A stretch of DNA of 64,000 bases, taken from contig JASJZH010000003.1 of assembly GCA_037178975.1 (NCBI GenBank), positions 930,001 through 994,000 of the forward strand, given 5' to 3'. The stretch comes from Oscheius tipulae (lineage: Eukaryota; Nematoda; Chromadorea; Rhabditida; Rhabditidae). The translations under genes were made by a program, and so were the position numbers. The notes beneath the pieces are model-generated. The model saw only the letters and a list, made by a program, of their open reading frames with translations. It made no database searches and had not been told where the DNA came from. Shown piece after piece: positions 25,801-35,526 of this stretch; position 1 is the stretch's first letter, and each line of letters begins with the position of its first letter.

Positions 25801-27369
25801 ACTGTAAATGTCTCCCCCCTCCCCCTGAACAGCCTACAATATCTCGAGTGGTAATCGAGCGTAGACGACTCGGGTTTGATTCCGCATGGGTTAGACCTTT
25901 TTGTCATTTGACGAAAGCTACAAAAAACACGTGCAGACAGGCTTTTGCATCGGTAGTTGGTTAAGGACCCATCATTTTTCATTACTTTTTTGGCTGGAGC
26001 CACAGAGACCACTACAGACGTTCTAGGTCGACTCCTGTACCATTTTAGCCCTATTCCAGATTGAAGACCGCCGTCCCCGGCCCGTGCGCTACCTGTCAAA
26101 GATCTGCACCGTCGCCACGCACTACACCCTGGTCAAGATGGCCATCAGTACGCTGAAAGAGTTCATGGCAACAGAATCTGATCCAGGAGTCAGTTTTTTC
26201 CCCTGTTTGCCACTATAAATCGATGTTTTTCAGCTGACGTTCCGATTCATGCGCTGTGCGCAGACCTACACGATCATCATGTGCACACTGACCAGCAAGT
26301 ACTGCGAGCATCTATCTACCAAGTGAGTTTTTTATTTGAATTCTCGTAAAACTATGATCTAAGGTCCCCTTTTCATATCAGGATCTCCGAGGATGACGTC
26401 GTCGTCCAGCAGCTGCCAACCTACGATATCAAGTGTCACAGGGCGAAGGAGGATCTCAGATGGGGCATCAGACAGCTGGTATGGGGTTTTATTCTATTTG
26501 TAGGTATTTAAGTAGGCAGAAAACGTACAACAAAGAAAAACATGACAAAAAATAATCATTCTCACCCTGGGTAACCGAACCCGGGACTTTCTACTGCGCT
26601 CTGCGGCAAATACCCCTCCGCAGTAGCCTAGTGGTCAAAGCGCTGGGCTTGAATCTCAGCGATCCGGATTCGATGTGGAGGAATATGCATTTATATTTAG
26701 GGTTTCCCGATCTACACAAACTTACAAAGCTTGAAAGCTTTAGAGAAAAAGTGGTGTAAGGGTAAGAGGGCCGCTTTCGAACCAAACCAGACTACCCTGA
26801 TTCGTTCCCCATGGGGGGACAGCCTGTTTTGGCATGCTATTTTGAAGAGAAAAAGATATAAGAAAGGATCCTAAGGTGGAAATTGAACAGATTTTAATAC
26901 CTTATGCCAAAAAACCACTCGTTTACAGGTAGTCGCCCACTCTGTCAGCGCGGCCATCTCGCTAGCCAAGAACAGCTGGATGTTCCAGGTAATTTACCTG
27001 TTTTTTCTTATACTAACTTTCTGTTGTCAGCTCGCCCACGCCAATATGAACAACGTGGACACAAATGGCAATCCGGCGCCGACAGTTTATCTCTACAACG
27101 AGGGCACGAGTCGAGCCATCTTTCTCAAATTCTTTATGGACAAGTCCCCGGAAATTTATGTCAAGAGGCTTACCTCGACTGTTGTACGTTTTTCAGCATG
27201 TTTCTCTGTCCGAAACTGGCCGGAAAATGATCCATTTTTTCAGGACCACTCCATCCCTTTCACCCAGATCAACTACAACCGCCTACGTGGCCCCTCTATG
27301 GTCAAGAAACTCGACAATCTGTACAGTCTATTCCGCGAATCGGACTGCTGTGACGCTGTGAACATGTAA
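22824..27369 (+). CDS. MED17: MED17, Mediator head-module subunit 17
   Basis: MED17 is the central scaffold of the Mediator head module, which links transcription factors to RNA polymerase II. Thirteen exons join in phase: 22824-22984, 23294-23435, 23612-23755, 24447-24556, 24600-24874, 25087-25358, 25400-25580, 26049-26188, 26234-26322, 26382-26478, 26929-26988, 27031-27183 and 27244-27369. The product is 649 residues (human 651). Diagnostic stretches are RVPIEGASDWALRHITYEG at the N-terminus, ELRKMREYWRIRKIGDHITG with GDLGYK (human [20 protein letters not shown]), FRGPKAFSEKEI (human LSGPQAFDKNEI) and the C-terminal block with NRLRGPSMVKKLDNLYSLF. An AATAAA lies about 90 nt after the stop. 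The larger introns (3, 7, 10) hold tRNA-like elements. The exon 7/8 junction was chosen because it preserves phase. Confidence 0.93.
24248..24312 (+). repeat. tRNA-like element (decayed)
   Basis: CATGGCTCAGTCGGTTAGC (good A box) is followed by CCTAATTCAAATGCGG (weak T arm) in MED17 intron 3. It is the same family as the elements at 14249 and 15424. Confidence 0.45.
25829..25890 (+). repeat. tRNA-like element (decayed)
   Basis: TCTCGAGTGGTAATCGAGC is followed by CGGGTTTGATTCCGC at tRNA spacing, in MED17 intron 7. The flanking ATTTGACGAAAGCTAC does not complete an acceptor stem. Confidence 0.4.
26617..26815 (+). repeat. Dimeric tRNA-derived SINE-like element
   Basis: In MED17 intron 10, the first half (26617-26685) has GTAGCCTAGTGGTCAAAGC, an anticodon-like arm CTGGGCTTGAATCTCAG (TGA in the loop) and GGATTCGATG. 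It lacks the long variable arm of a real tRNA-Ser. The second half (26750-26815) has GTGGTGTAAGGGTAAGAGG and a weak B box. The arrangement matches the element at 3982-4222. Confidence 0.5.
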
Positions 27370-27456
27370 CTAATGTATTCTGGTCTTTCTCCTCCTCTCT
27401 GATTCTCTCTCTCCAAAAACCTGGTTGTTGTACGTTTACGTGAGTTTGTGAGCTGT

Positions 27457-27462
27457 AATAAA
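27457..27462 (+). terminator. Poly(A) signal of MED17
   Basis: AATAAA lies about 90 nt after the MED17 stop codon, and an A11 tract begins about 20 nt later. Spacing suits cleavage near 27,480. Confidence 0.7.
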
Positions 27463-27825
27463 GGCGAACATGGGTCTTTGTAAAAAAAAAAACTGGGCTC
27501 GGGAGACATAAGATCTAACAGCCCCTTCGAATTTAGGGACAACTGACGCTTTAACAAAATATTGGGACGTGGGACTCGAACACAGCAGCAAAGTTTTGCA
27601 CGAATCGATTAAACACTTAGAAACCGAGAAATCGCATCAAAACTGTCGAAAAATGCCCAGAACTTCGTCGTAGATAAATAAGTACTCACAGTGAGGAGAC
27701 AGTATAAAGCGGCAGTCGTAACTCATACCCATAGAGTAAAACTTTTGGCACCGATCAAAAATGAGAAACTAGGAGTGTTATATAATAATTTAAGGCAAAT
27801 GCTTAAAACCATATTTGAAACCGAT

Positions 27826-29641
27826 TTAGAGAAGAGGGGAGAAGACGCTGGGAAGACGACGATGGAACTGCTGGTAGAGGCTGATAGCCTGGAGGAGACT
27901 GCTCGTGTCACCGAATTCGCGGCAGCTGTGCATGGCCAACTGGGGACATCCGACATCAACGACGGCCAGACCGAGTTTACTGGCCAAGATGGGACCGACA
28001 GTCGTACCACAGGGAGAATCGTTGCGGACGACAACTTTCTGAAAATGTATTAGTTTATATGGTTCACTGACACTCTGTCTCTATCTCTCTATCTGTCTCT
28101 CTCAAAGACTCCTTACCTGAAGAGGAACCTGAGCTTCGAGGGCAATTTGCTTCAGTACACTGTGAGTGGTGCTCGTCGTGGCGTAGCGCTGCTGATGATT
28201 GATCTTGACCACAACACCTCCATGGAACTTGGGACGATGATTCTCCTCGTGCTTCTGGGCGTAGTTCGGATGACAGGCGTGGGCCTGATCGGCAGAGATG
28301 AGCATTGAGCGAGCAATGGCCGTCTCGAAGGCACACTGATCACCGCCGCTGGACAGGCGACGAAGAAGATGCTCGGTAAAGCCGGACTCGGCTCCCATCA
28401 TCGATTGCGAGCCGACCTGGAAAAAGTGGAATGAGAACAGAGAGACAGTGACAGTGACAGAGACAGAGATAGTGCCTTACCTCCTCATTGTCGTAGCAGG
28501 CAGCCATGCGAATATGTCCATCCTTCTCCAAGCTGCCGTCACTCAGGGAGTTGATCAGCCCCTGGATGGCAGTGTAGGTACCGACCAGATTGTCCAACCT
28601 GGCTCCGCTGATAAACTCGCTGTGAAGGCCGACCACCGAGGCCGGGTTGGAGTCGTAGAGGAAGAGATCCAAGTCAACGATGTCTTCTCGATCGAGGCCC
28701 GCGGCCTTGGCAATCATTTTAAGGAAGTGGATGTGGTGTTCCGCCGAGCAGTCAGTCGGCTCATGGGTGTCCGGCTCGACTATTGGCTTGCCATCGGGAC
28801 CGAGTTCCTTTCCGTCCTTGTTGACGTCACCGACCAGGAGAGCTGCGGCCTGGGATTCAAGAATCGGGCGAACATTCTCCTCCGTGTTGCAGTTGAAGCT
28901 CACGCTGAAAATGTTGAAGTTAGCATCTGTCTACGTCTCTATCTCCGTCTCAGCCTGTCTCTTTGTCAAGAACTCACCGAGCCTCCGCAGTCTCCAAATG
29001 AATAGCCAGATTGGGGATGAAGAGCACAGGTTGCTGCACATTGACTAGTTTTCTGGCCAGCTCTCCGTCCTTCTTCTTGTAGACGACCTCGCCAGCAATG
29101 TTCAGGTCGCGATCGAACCATGTCCTCCAGAGGCCACCTCCGTAGGTCGAAACGCCGACCTGGTTGAAGTTACTGCGGGACTGCTTCGAGATTGGCTTGA
29201 CGCGCAGACCGGGACTGTCCGTGTGGCCGACGACGATCGAGAATCCGTTTCCGGGGGTGAACTGTCCGCCGACGGCAAAGGCCACGATGGCTGTTCTGTT
29301 CCTGAAAGACCAGGGTTTTGAATAGGGTCCAAACATCCTGTCTACCATTCTCTCTGTCTTTGTGTTTCTCAGTCTCTCTCCCTGTCCACCCGACTTACTT
29401 AGTAATGAAATAGCGTTTATTCTGCTCGACACGCCAAGTTCCATGCTCCGGGAGTTCGGTGAAGCCGGCAGCTGTAAGAAGAGCCTTGCATTCTTGGACA
29501 GCGTGGAAGGGGGTGACAGCCTTGTTCAGAAAGGTGATGAATTCCTTGGCCACCTTGAGCACTTCGGCGTTGAGTGGACCTGAAATTTGTCACTGTCACC
29601 CAATGAATGTCCCCAAACTTAAAAACTATCAACTCACTCAT
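27826..29641 (-). CDS. DNPEP: DNPEP aspartyl aminopeptidase (M18)
   Basis: A cytosolic zinc aminopeptidase that removes N-terminal Asp or Glu, assembling as a dodecamer in family M18. Six exons join in phase: 29638-29641 (the ATG plus one base), 29399-29579, 28978-29301, 28481-28904, 28117-28416 and 27826-28038, giving 481 residues (human about 475). Metal and catalytic signatures are all visible: HTDSPGLRVKP (near residue 88), GARLDNLVGTY, CYDNEEVGS, SADQAHACHPNY and the C-terminal MHSCRE. The signature VRNDSPCGTTVGPILAS opens the last exon. The frame remains open 36 codons upstream of the ATG, to a 3' splice site at 29749 (PPPYTGHGYYPFG), so a longer N-terminus from an upstream exon is possible. 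Introns contain GTCTCT-type simple repeats. MED17 converges on it with about 460 nt between the stop codons. Confidence 0.95.
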
Positions 29642-29749
29642 TGTATTGTCTTTTCTTGGTCCAAAGGGGTAGTATCCGTGTCCGGTGTAGGGTGGAGGGC
29701 AGAGATCAACTTCTTTCTCGAGATAAGTTGGTGGAGCCGATCTCGGGAC

Positions 29750-31240
29750 CTGAAAAGAAGGTTTGAGTAAATCTGTAGTTAATCTCTTTGACACTCTGAG
29801 TAGGATTCTGTGTTCCGTAAATGAAAAACTGTCAGAGGACCGGAAAGAATGACCATCATAGGCGCTATGACCAGTGTTTTTCAGAAAAATCCGCACTTTT
29901 TTTTTGTAACAAGTGGGTAGTGGGTGGAGCTCATGTCAGTTAATCGATTTAGAATCGCGATGTTGTCAGGATTCAACGAAAAATCTTAGAATTTCTCTGG
30001 AAAACAAGCCAGAGATTCAAAGAACAAGAAGGAGATGAAAGTACGCAAACTTGCGTTGGAGACATTTTCCGACGCATTTTTGCGTACTTTTGACTTCTTC
30101 TTTCTGGTCGACTTTAACTCGATTCTCCTGATAAAACAGCTTTTTTGGGAAGAGATGCATAAAACCACTAGATACAACCATCCTTGATCGTTTAGAGCAA
30201 CTTTAACAGTTATTCGCAACACAAAATCGGTTAAAAGTCATCTAAAAAACCAGAAAATTTAAAAATACCTCATTTTTTCGATTACCTGCTCCAAACATTG
30301 GATTCTGCTAGATTTAGAGACAAAATTACGCAGAGAACCACTGTAACCCGGACGATAACAAAGAGTCACGTGCTGGGGATGGTCACCGCGATAGATCGAT
30401 TCCCGTTTTGGGAGGGGGTTTACTAAGAATTGGACAAAGCACAGAAAAAAATGAAAAAAGAAGGAAGAGTAGACAGTAATAGTTCGGCAGTCGGCTCCCT
30501 TCGTTTGAAGTTTTGGCGCGCTTTTGCGAATTCGCCCAAAATCGGAATTCCTGACGTAATTCTCTCGTTTTCAAAGCATCTAACTGTGTTTATTGTATTC
30601 AGCGTACAAAAAAACAACCTCTTGGTGCATGAAAAATATAAGATAATTGCAGAGATCGTGGAAAATTTGCTGGAACAACAACGGTAGAGCTCTCAGATTC
30701 ACATTCACTCTTACACGCTGAATTCAATAAACATAGTTAGATCTCTGGGGCAGTTACGGCAGGAAAGATTTTGGGCGAGTTCGTAAAAGCGCGTCAAAAA
30801 TTCAAACATAGGGCCGTCTGCCGAATATTACCGAAGAGACTGATAAGATGACCTCAAAGGTCCTGGAGCACCCCCAAGCGTACAAAAGTCGATATTAAGA
30901 TCAGCGTGCTTTCAACCTGCCATTTTTCTAAAATGCATACCTTTTTACAGGGCTCTGGACGAAAATGAGCAAACTTCTGGAAAAGTGGCCCAAGGAACAG
31001 ACAGCCCTAATCTACAGGGAGATAGGAGAGCAGTGGCGTGACAAAAAGCCATGTTTCTGATTATGGCGACTTTTGAAGGAGGGGAAGAGTGGAATGGTTA
31101 GAGCTACGATTAAAGTGTTGCATGAACACGAAAAAGTGAAAGGAGCCAGAGGCGGACTTTATATCGGTTAAAAACTGAGTTTTCAATCCGATTCATCAGA
31201 AAACTGAAAAAATGATAGTTTAAAAAAGAAAAAGTATCAA
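29750..31240. other. Intergenic region, no confident gene
   Basis: Upstream of DNPEP. Several short frames are open but none shows a known motif. A 31-codon plus-strand frame at about 30,968-31,063 (MSKLLEKWPKEQTALIYREI) follows a good 3' splice site (TTTTTACAG), so a small exon is possible but unsupported. Confidence 0.35.
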
Positions 31241-31313
31241 AGCCCGATGCGGGGCTCGAACCCGCGACAGCCAGATTAAGAGTCTGGTGCTCTACCGACT
31301 GAGCTAACCGGGC
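31241..31313 (-). tRNA. tRNA-Lys (CTT)
   Basis: The minus strand folds as a canonical cloverleaf. The acceptor stem is GCCCGGT/ATCGGGC, the D arm GCTCAGTCGGTAGAGC, and the anticodon arm CCAGA-CTCTTAA-TCTGG has anticodon CTT. The T arm is GCGGG-TTCGAGC-CCCGC and the discriminator base T. A T5 run follows at about 9 nt as terminator. A and B boxes are consensus, so it is very likely functional. Confidence 0.97.
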
Positions 31314-31969
31314 TGATACCGCCACAAAAACGCGGGGGGACTGGCTGCCCTCGGTCGTTTCAAATAGTTCTCGAAGGAGACAAACCTGACTACACTCCCA
31401 AAAATCCTGTCCACCACACATTCTGCTTCGTCTACCGCACTGAGGACACCGAGGACGTCGTCTTAGAAGAGAGCGAACAGCTTTCCAAGATGCGCAACCG
31501 GCTGTGGTCTGCTCGCTCATCCCAACTACCCCAGCTCTTATCTTTTGCCTACTAAATGTTACCTATTGGCAGATATGGCAGTTTTATGACTCGACTAACT
31601 CAGATACCACTGTTTCAGCAGAGAGAACGCTGCGGTAACAAAGGAATAGCATAGTCAGCAAAATTTAGAGGAACGTCAGAACATTGGATATTGGGTACCG
31701 AGGAGATAAGGGAGGATTGGGACTGAGAGACAGTCGTAAAAAAAAACTGAACAAGGCTCTCGCAACTATCGATCCTGTAGCAGAAGAGACGAGGTGTTAC
31801 AGTCGAGAGTCGCGAGCAATTAATTCCAATCGAAAGCAACCTCCTTACTTTCGAAACTTAGCAAACAGAAATCAAGACAACTAATTGCTTCCACTAGAGT
31901 ACATATTTATGCAAATCACAGTCTGTAACACCGGAGAAAAAGACGAGAGATCAAAGGGAAGAGTAGCAG

Positions 31970-32599
31970 TTATGACGGTGAGGGGGTGGCAAGAGATTGA
32001 GGTGAAAGACAGTGCAGGATTGAGGCAATGTTCTGAAAATAATCTGTTGTCTTACTGGATTTTTGATTCTCTGTCTTTCAGTCTCTCAGTCTCAGTGTCT
32101 GACTCACCGTCTTCTCCCTGATTCCCCAAGATGCTGTCGTCTCTGAATTCCTCTCGACTACCAGCAAGTGCTGACCAAGATTGCAGGTAACCGTGTCAAT
32201 TGCTCCCGACTCATCTCTCCTGATCTCAAAGGGCCCACTCCGGAAGACATCGTCTTCCTGGCTAGTTGACGAGTCTTCTGGAGCCGAGAGCCTCTCGTCC
32301 ACGTAAACAGGAGGACTGACCGCTCTGGCCACGTCGACTACTTGAAGAGGACGTCCAATAGGCTCTGACCTGTTTTCTCTCGTCTGTCTCTCTGTCACAA
32401 TGGCTGTCAGAACAGCTTCAATCTGTCGGAGCTGTCTATGCTTGGCGGCTATCAGTTGGTCGAGGTCGGTGAATTCTTCGAAGAGACGACCCTCTAGTTG
32501 TTGCTGAAAATATACTGTTTCTCCTGTCTGTTTTAATCTTTCTGTCTCAGTCTCTCTGTTACTCACCAACTGCTGACTGTCCAAATGTTCCAGACTCAT
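31970..32599 (-). CDS. Unrecognised small protein, 163 aa
   Basis: Three exons join in phase: 32567-32599, 32108-32503 and 31970-32032. Donors are GTGAGT and acceptors TTTTCAG. The N-terminal third is helical and heptad-like (EEFTDLDQLIAAKHRQLRQI), probably a short coiled coil. The middle is acidic and Ser-rich (ERLSAPEDSSTSQEDDVF), and the C-terminal part holds EIRRDESGAIDTVTCNLGQH. No signal peptide or membrane segment is visible. Both introns contain GTCTCTCTGTCT-type repeats, like other genes in this half. The family is not recognised. The splice-site quality and codon-like composition support a real gene; the short last exon is the least certain part. Confidence 0.62.
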
Positions 32600-34733
32600 A
32601 TTCTCTTCTGTTCAATGGAGAAAATCTGAAAATTTACAAGGTTACAGGTCTGGAATATAAATAAGAGCATATGAGAATCAATTAGCAGTCTCAAATGGGC
32701 TCCTTCCGCCCCTGGCTACCATGGTAACTCAGCCGGATTACGGTGTTTTGAGCTCCAGAGCGGCTGGTCGGGAGCCGAAATTAGAGAGATTCATTAGGCG
32801 AGAAAGGGAGGAGGCAGGAAGAGGGAGTGGGTTCGGACGGTTTTATAGATGGTTTTGTGCAAATTGATGCAGCTGGAAAGGAGACGTCCAAATGTTGCTT
32901 AAGAAAACAGAAAGAAACAGAGAATCAGAGGTACAAAGAAACAGTGACAAAGAGATTCTACTAAACTACCGTAATCCGAATTCAAAAACAGTGAAAAAAG
33001 GACAGGACGAGCGTGAAGTTTACTGTTCACAGTCAAGGCTAACGGAAGGAGTGTTCCTAATTGGGAGCCGGTCTTGTCTTAACAGGACAGGCCTGAATTT
33101 GTATCGATTTTTGACAGTTTCGTTGGGCTAAAAAGCAAAATTGAAAAGCAAAACAGAGAGACAGCTAGACGAGCACATGTTTGTGCCCTCGCTTGATAAG
33201 ATAGCCCTATTTCCCTGACTCACTGTCTCTCTCAAAGAGACGAGGGGACGAGTATCTTAAGATGAATACACACGCCAAACTATGGAGGGGGTGGTTTTAA
33301 GAGAGACGGAAATGGAAAGACGGCCGGAAGAGAAATGTTTCGAAACGTTGAGATTCCTGTTGGCTCCGATCCGATGTTTCGACTATATAATGCCATTTTT
33401 CCACCTTACGATGTTCTCTAAAGTTGTAGCGCGTGTCAAAATCTATAATCTTATAGTACATCAAAAAGTGGAATAAACATGGCTTGATCCCGAAAAATGG
33501 TCTACAATGTGGGCTGCCGCTATCGCCGCGCTGAGTCTCACCCGTACCGTCTCGAATTGCCTCGCGCATGAGGTTCCTCACTGCTGGTTTGTGTTTGATC
33601 TAGTTTTTAAACTAATCCAACAAGGTTGGTAAAAAGTTCAGACCCTGTGAACGCAGTGGTTAGAGAACGAAATTTTGAAAGTCTTCCCCTCGAGGGAGAC
33701 AGTAATCACCGTTTTCCAAGAGTGACGTCCGGAGAGGGTGCTGTGATTCTTTCGTTGAAGAGGATAGAAATAGGGAGGCTGATACATATTTGAAGAGTTA
33801 CTGTTCCAGTGGACTAGCTATAACGTACGTTTCCAAAACTACGTCTTCCAGTCATCAAAAATAGGCTGTTACTTGGCCCATGCTGGGATGAGCTCCACTT
33901 TTCATTAAATTGGGAATTTCTGAAGGTTATCCTCTTACTTTAGGGTTTCTGTTCATTTTTTCCAAAAGAGAATCCATCTCTTTATGATGCGAACATGCTT
34001 ATAAAACTCGTTATAACGTATCTACACTTCATTTTAGGTCAAAAGACCCGCAATGGCATACCTCTCAGTATAACGTTCCCCTCGCTACATCATACCAGGG
34101 AATACACTATAGCGAAAGTTGACTGTATCTTAATCAATGTAAAATTCACTGTCAGAGCCATAACCTCAATGACCATATCAATTGGCTGCTGCCTGTTCAA
34201 AAGGCTGAGAATGAAAAAAAAAACTTTAGCAGACCCACAGCAGTCTCGAAGGAAAGAGCTGGTATGTGCGGCAGTGTTGACAGAGATGGGGGACTTATGA
34301 CCAGGGGGCGGCGGTCTAAGTGAGTGTTTATCAAACAACTCTCTCCACCCTAATCGGTCAATATTTCAAATATCCCGTCCACTCCTCCATCCGGCTGCCA
34401 ATAATCCCATAATTAAGGTCTGGAGGCACCTGGTCGCACCGGCTGGCATCTGCAGCTACCTCACGGCGTGAATGGCTAATTAGGAGGACTAAGCTGGAGA
34501 AATCATAAGGTTGGAGACGAAAATAAGAGGGGCAGGAAGCCCAGTAGGGGGAGGCGACCCGGGGCGATCAGATACGGTGTCCTTGTGCTGTCTCGGCACC
34601 GCAATCAGACTGTACGAGAATGGGGAGAGAGAGAGAGACGGAACGGGAAACGAGATCATCAAAAGGGAGCGGTCGACGCCCAGAAATGGGTTTGGAGTGA
34701 GAGACGGAAGAGGGTAAACAGGTAAAGTGACCA
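32600..34733. other. Intergenic region, no gene recognised
   Basis: No conserved protein is seen. It holds an imperfect 28-bp inverted repeat (33,400-33,473) and, near 33,640-33,705, a weak tRNA-like stretch (ACGCAGTGGTTAGAG). Confidence 0.45.
33400..33473. repeat. Imperfect inverted repeat, dispersed family
   Basis: CCACCTTACGATGTTCTCTA and the downstream ATAGTACATCAAAAAGTGG are near-complements around a short centre containing GTCAAAATCTATAA. The same centre and right arm recur at 63,805-63,840 (ATCAAAATCTATAACTTTG, AGAACATCAGGAAGT), so this is a dispersed hairpin-type repeat, possibly a degenerate MITE. Confidence 0.5.
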
Positions 34734-35405
34734 GTCTCTGTCTCTGTCTCTGTCTCTGTCTCTGTCTCTGTCTCTGTCTCTGTCTCTGTCTCTGTCTCTG
34801 TCTCTGTCTCTGTCTCTGTCTCTGTCTCTGTCTCTGTCTCTGTCTCTGTCTCTGTCTCTGTCTCTGTCTCTGTCTGTCTCTGTCTCTGTCTCTGTCTCTG
34901 TCTCTGTCTCTGTCTCTGTCTCTGTCTCTGTCTCTGTCTCTGTCTCTGTCTCTGTCTCTGTCTCTGTCTCTGTCTCTGTCTCTGTCTCTGTCTCTGTCTC
35001 TGTCTCTGTCTCTGTCTCTGTCTCTGTCTCTGTCTCTGTCTCTGTCTCTGTCTCTGTCTCTGTCTCTGTCTCTGTCTCTGTCTCTGTCTCTGTCTCTGTC
35101 TCTGTCTCTGTCTCTGTCTCTGTCTCTGTCTCTGTCTCTGTCTCTGTCTCTGTCTCTGTCTCTGTCTCTGTCTCTGTCTCTGTCTCTGTCTCTGTCTCTG
35201 TCTCTGTCTCTGTCTCTGTCTCTGTCTCTGTCTCTGTCTCTGTCTCTGTCTCTGTCTCTGTCTCTGTCTCTGTCTCTGTCTCTGTCTCTGTCTCTGTCTC
35301 TGTCTCTGTCTCTGTCTCTGTCTCTGTCTCTGTCTCTGTCTCTGTCTCTGTCTCTGTCTCTGTCTCTGTCTCTGTCTCTGTCTCTGTCTCTGTCTCTGTC
35401 TCTGT
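34734..35405. repeat. (GTCTCT)n hexamer microsatellite, 672 bp
   Basis: About 112 near-perfect copies of GTCTCT (GAGACA on the other strand). One phase break occurs near 34,873, where TGTCTGTC replaces one full unit. Because the period is a multiple of three and stop-free in several frames, long artificial open frames (Asp-Arg, Gln-Arg, Leu-Ser repeats) appear on both strands; they are not genes. Shorter diverged versions of the same unit occur in most introns to the right. Confidence 0.98.
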
Positions 35406-35526
35406 TTCTTATCAAAACAACACCTGACCCAGTGGTCCGTAGCAGCTGTCTCCCTGTTATTTCCTTCCAATGATCCGTCTTGCCCTTTACTTGACTTGCT
35501 CCAAATTCTTTTGATCCAGGTATTCT

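Noticed and set aside
26617-26685. tRNA-Ser(TGA)-like sequence
   Set aside because: It lacks the long variable arm needed for tRNA-Ser and the acceptor ends do not pair; treated as a SINE half.
22824-27369. First read as a VPS35-like retromer gene
   Set aside because: The joined protein matches MED17 along its length (RKIGDHITGDL, FRGPKAFSEKEI) and shows no retromer features.
27691-28053. 120-codon plus-strand open frame
   Set aside because: It is antisense to the last DNPEP exon, whose minus-strand frame carries the family signature NDSPCGTTVGPILAS.
34489-35473. Long open frames of Asp-Arg, Gln-Arg, Leu-Ser and Cys-Leu repeats on both strands
   Set aside because: They are translations of the GTCTCT hexamer tract; a six-base stop-free unit is open by construction.
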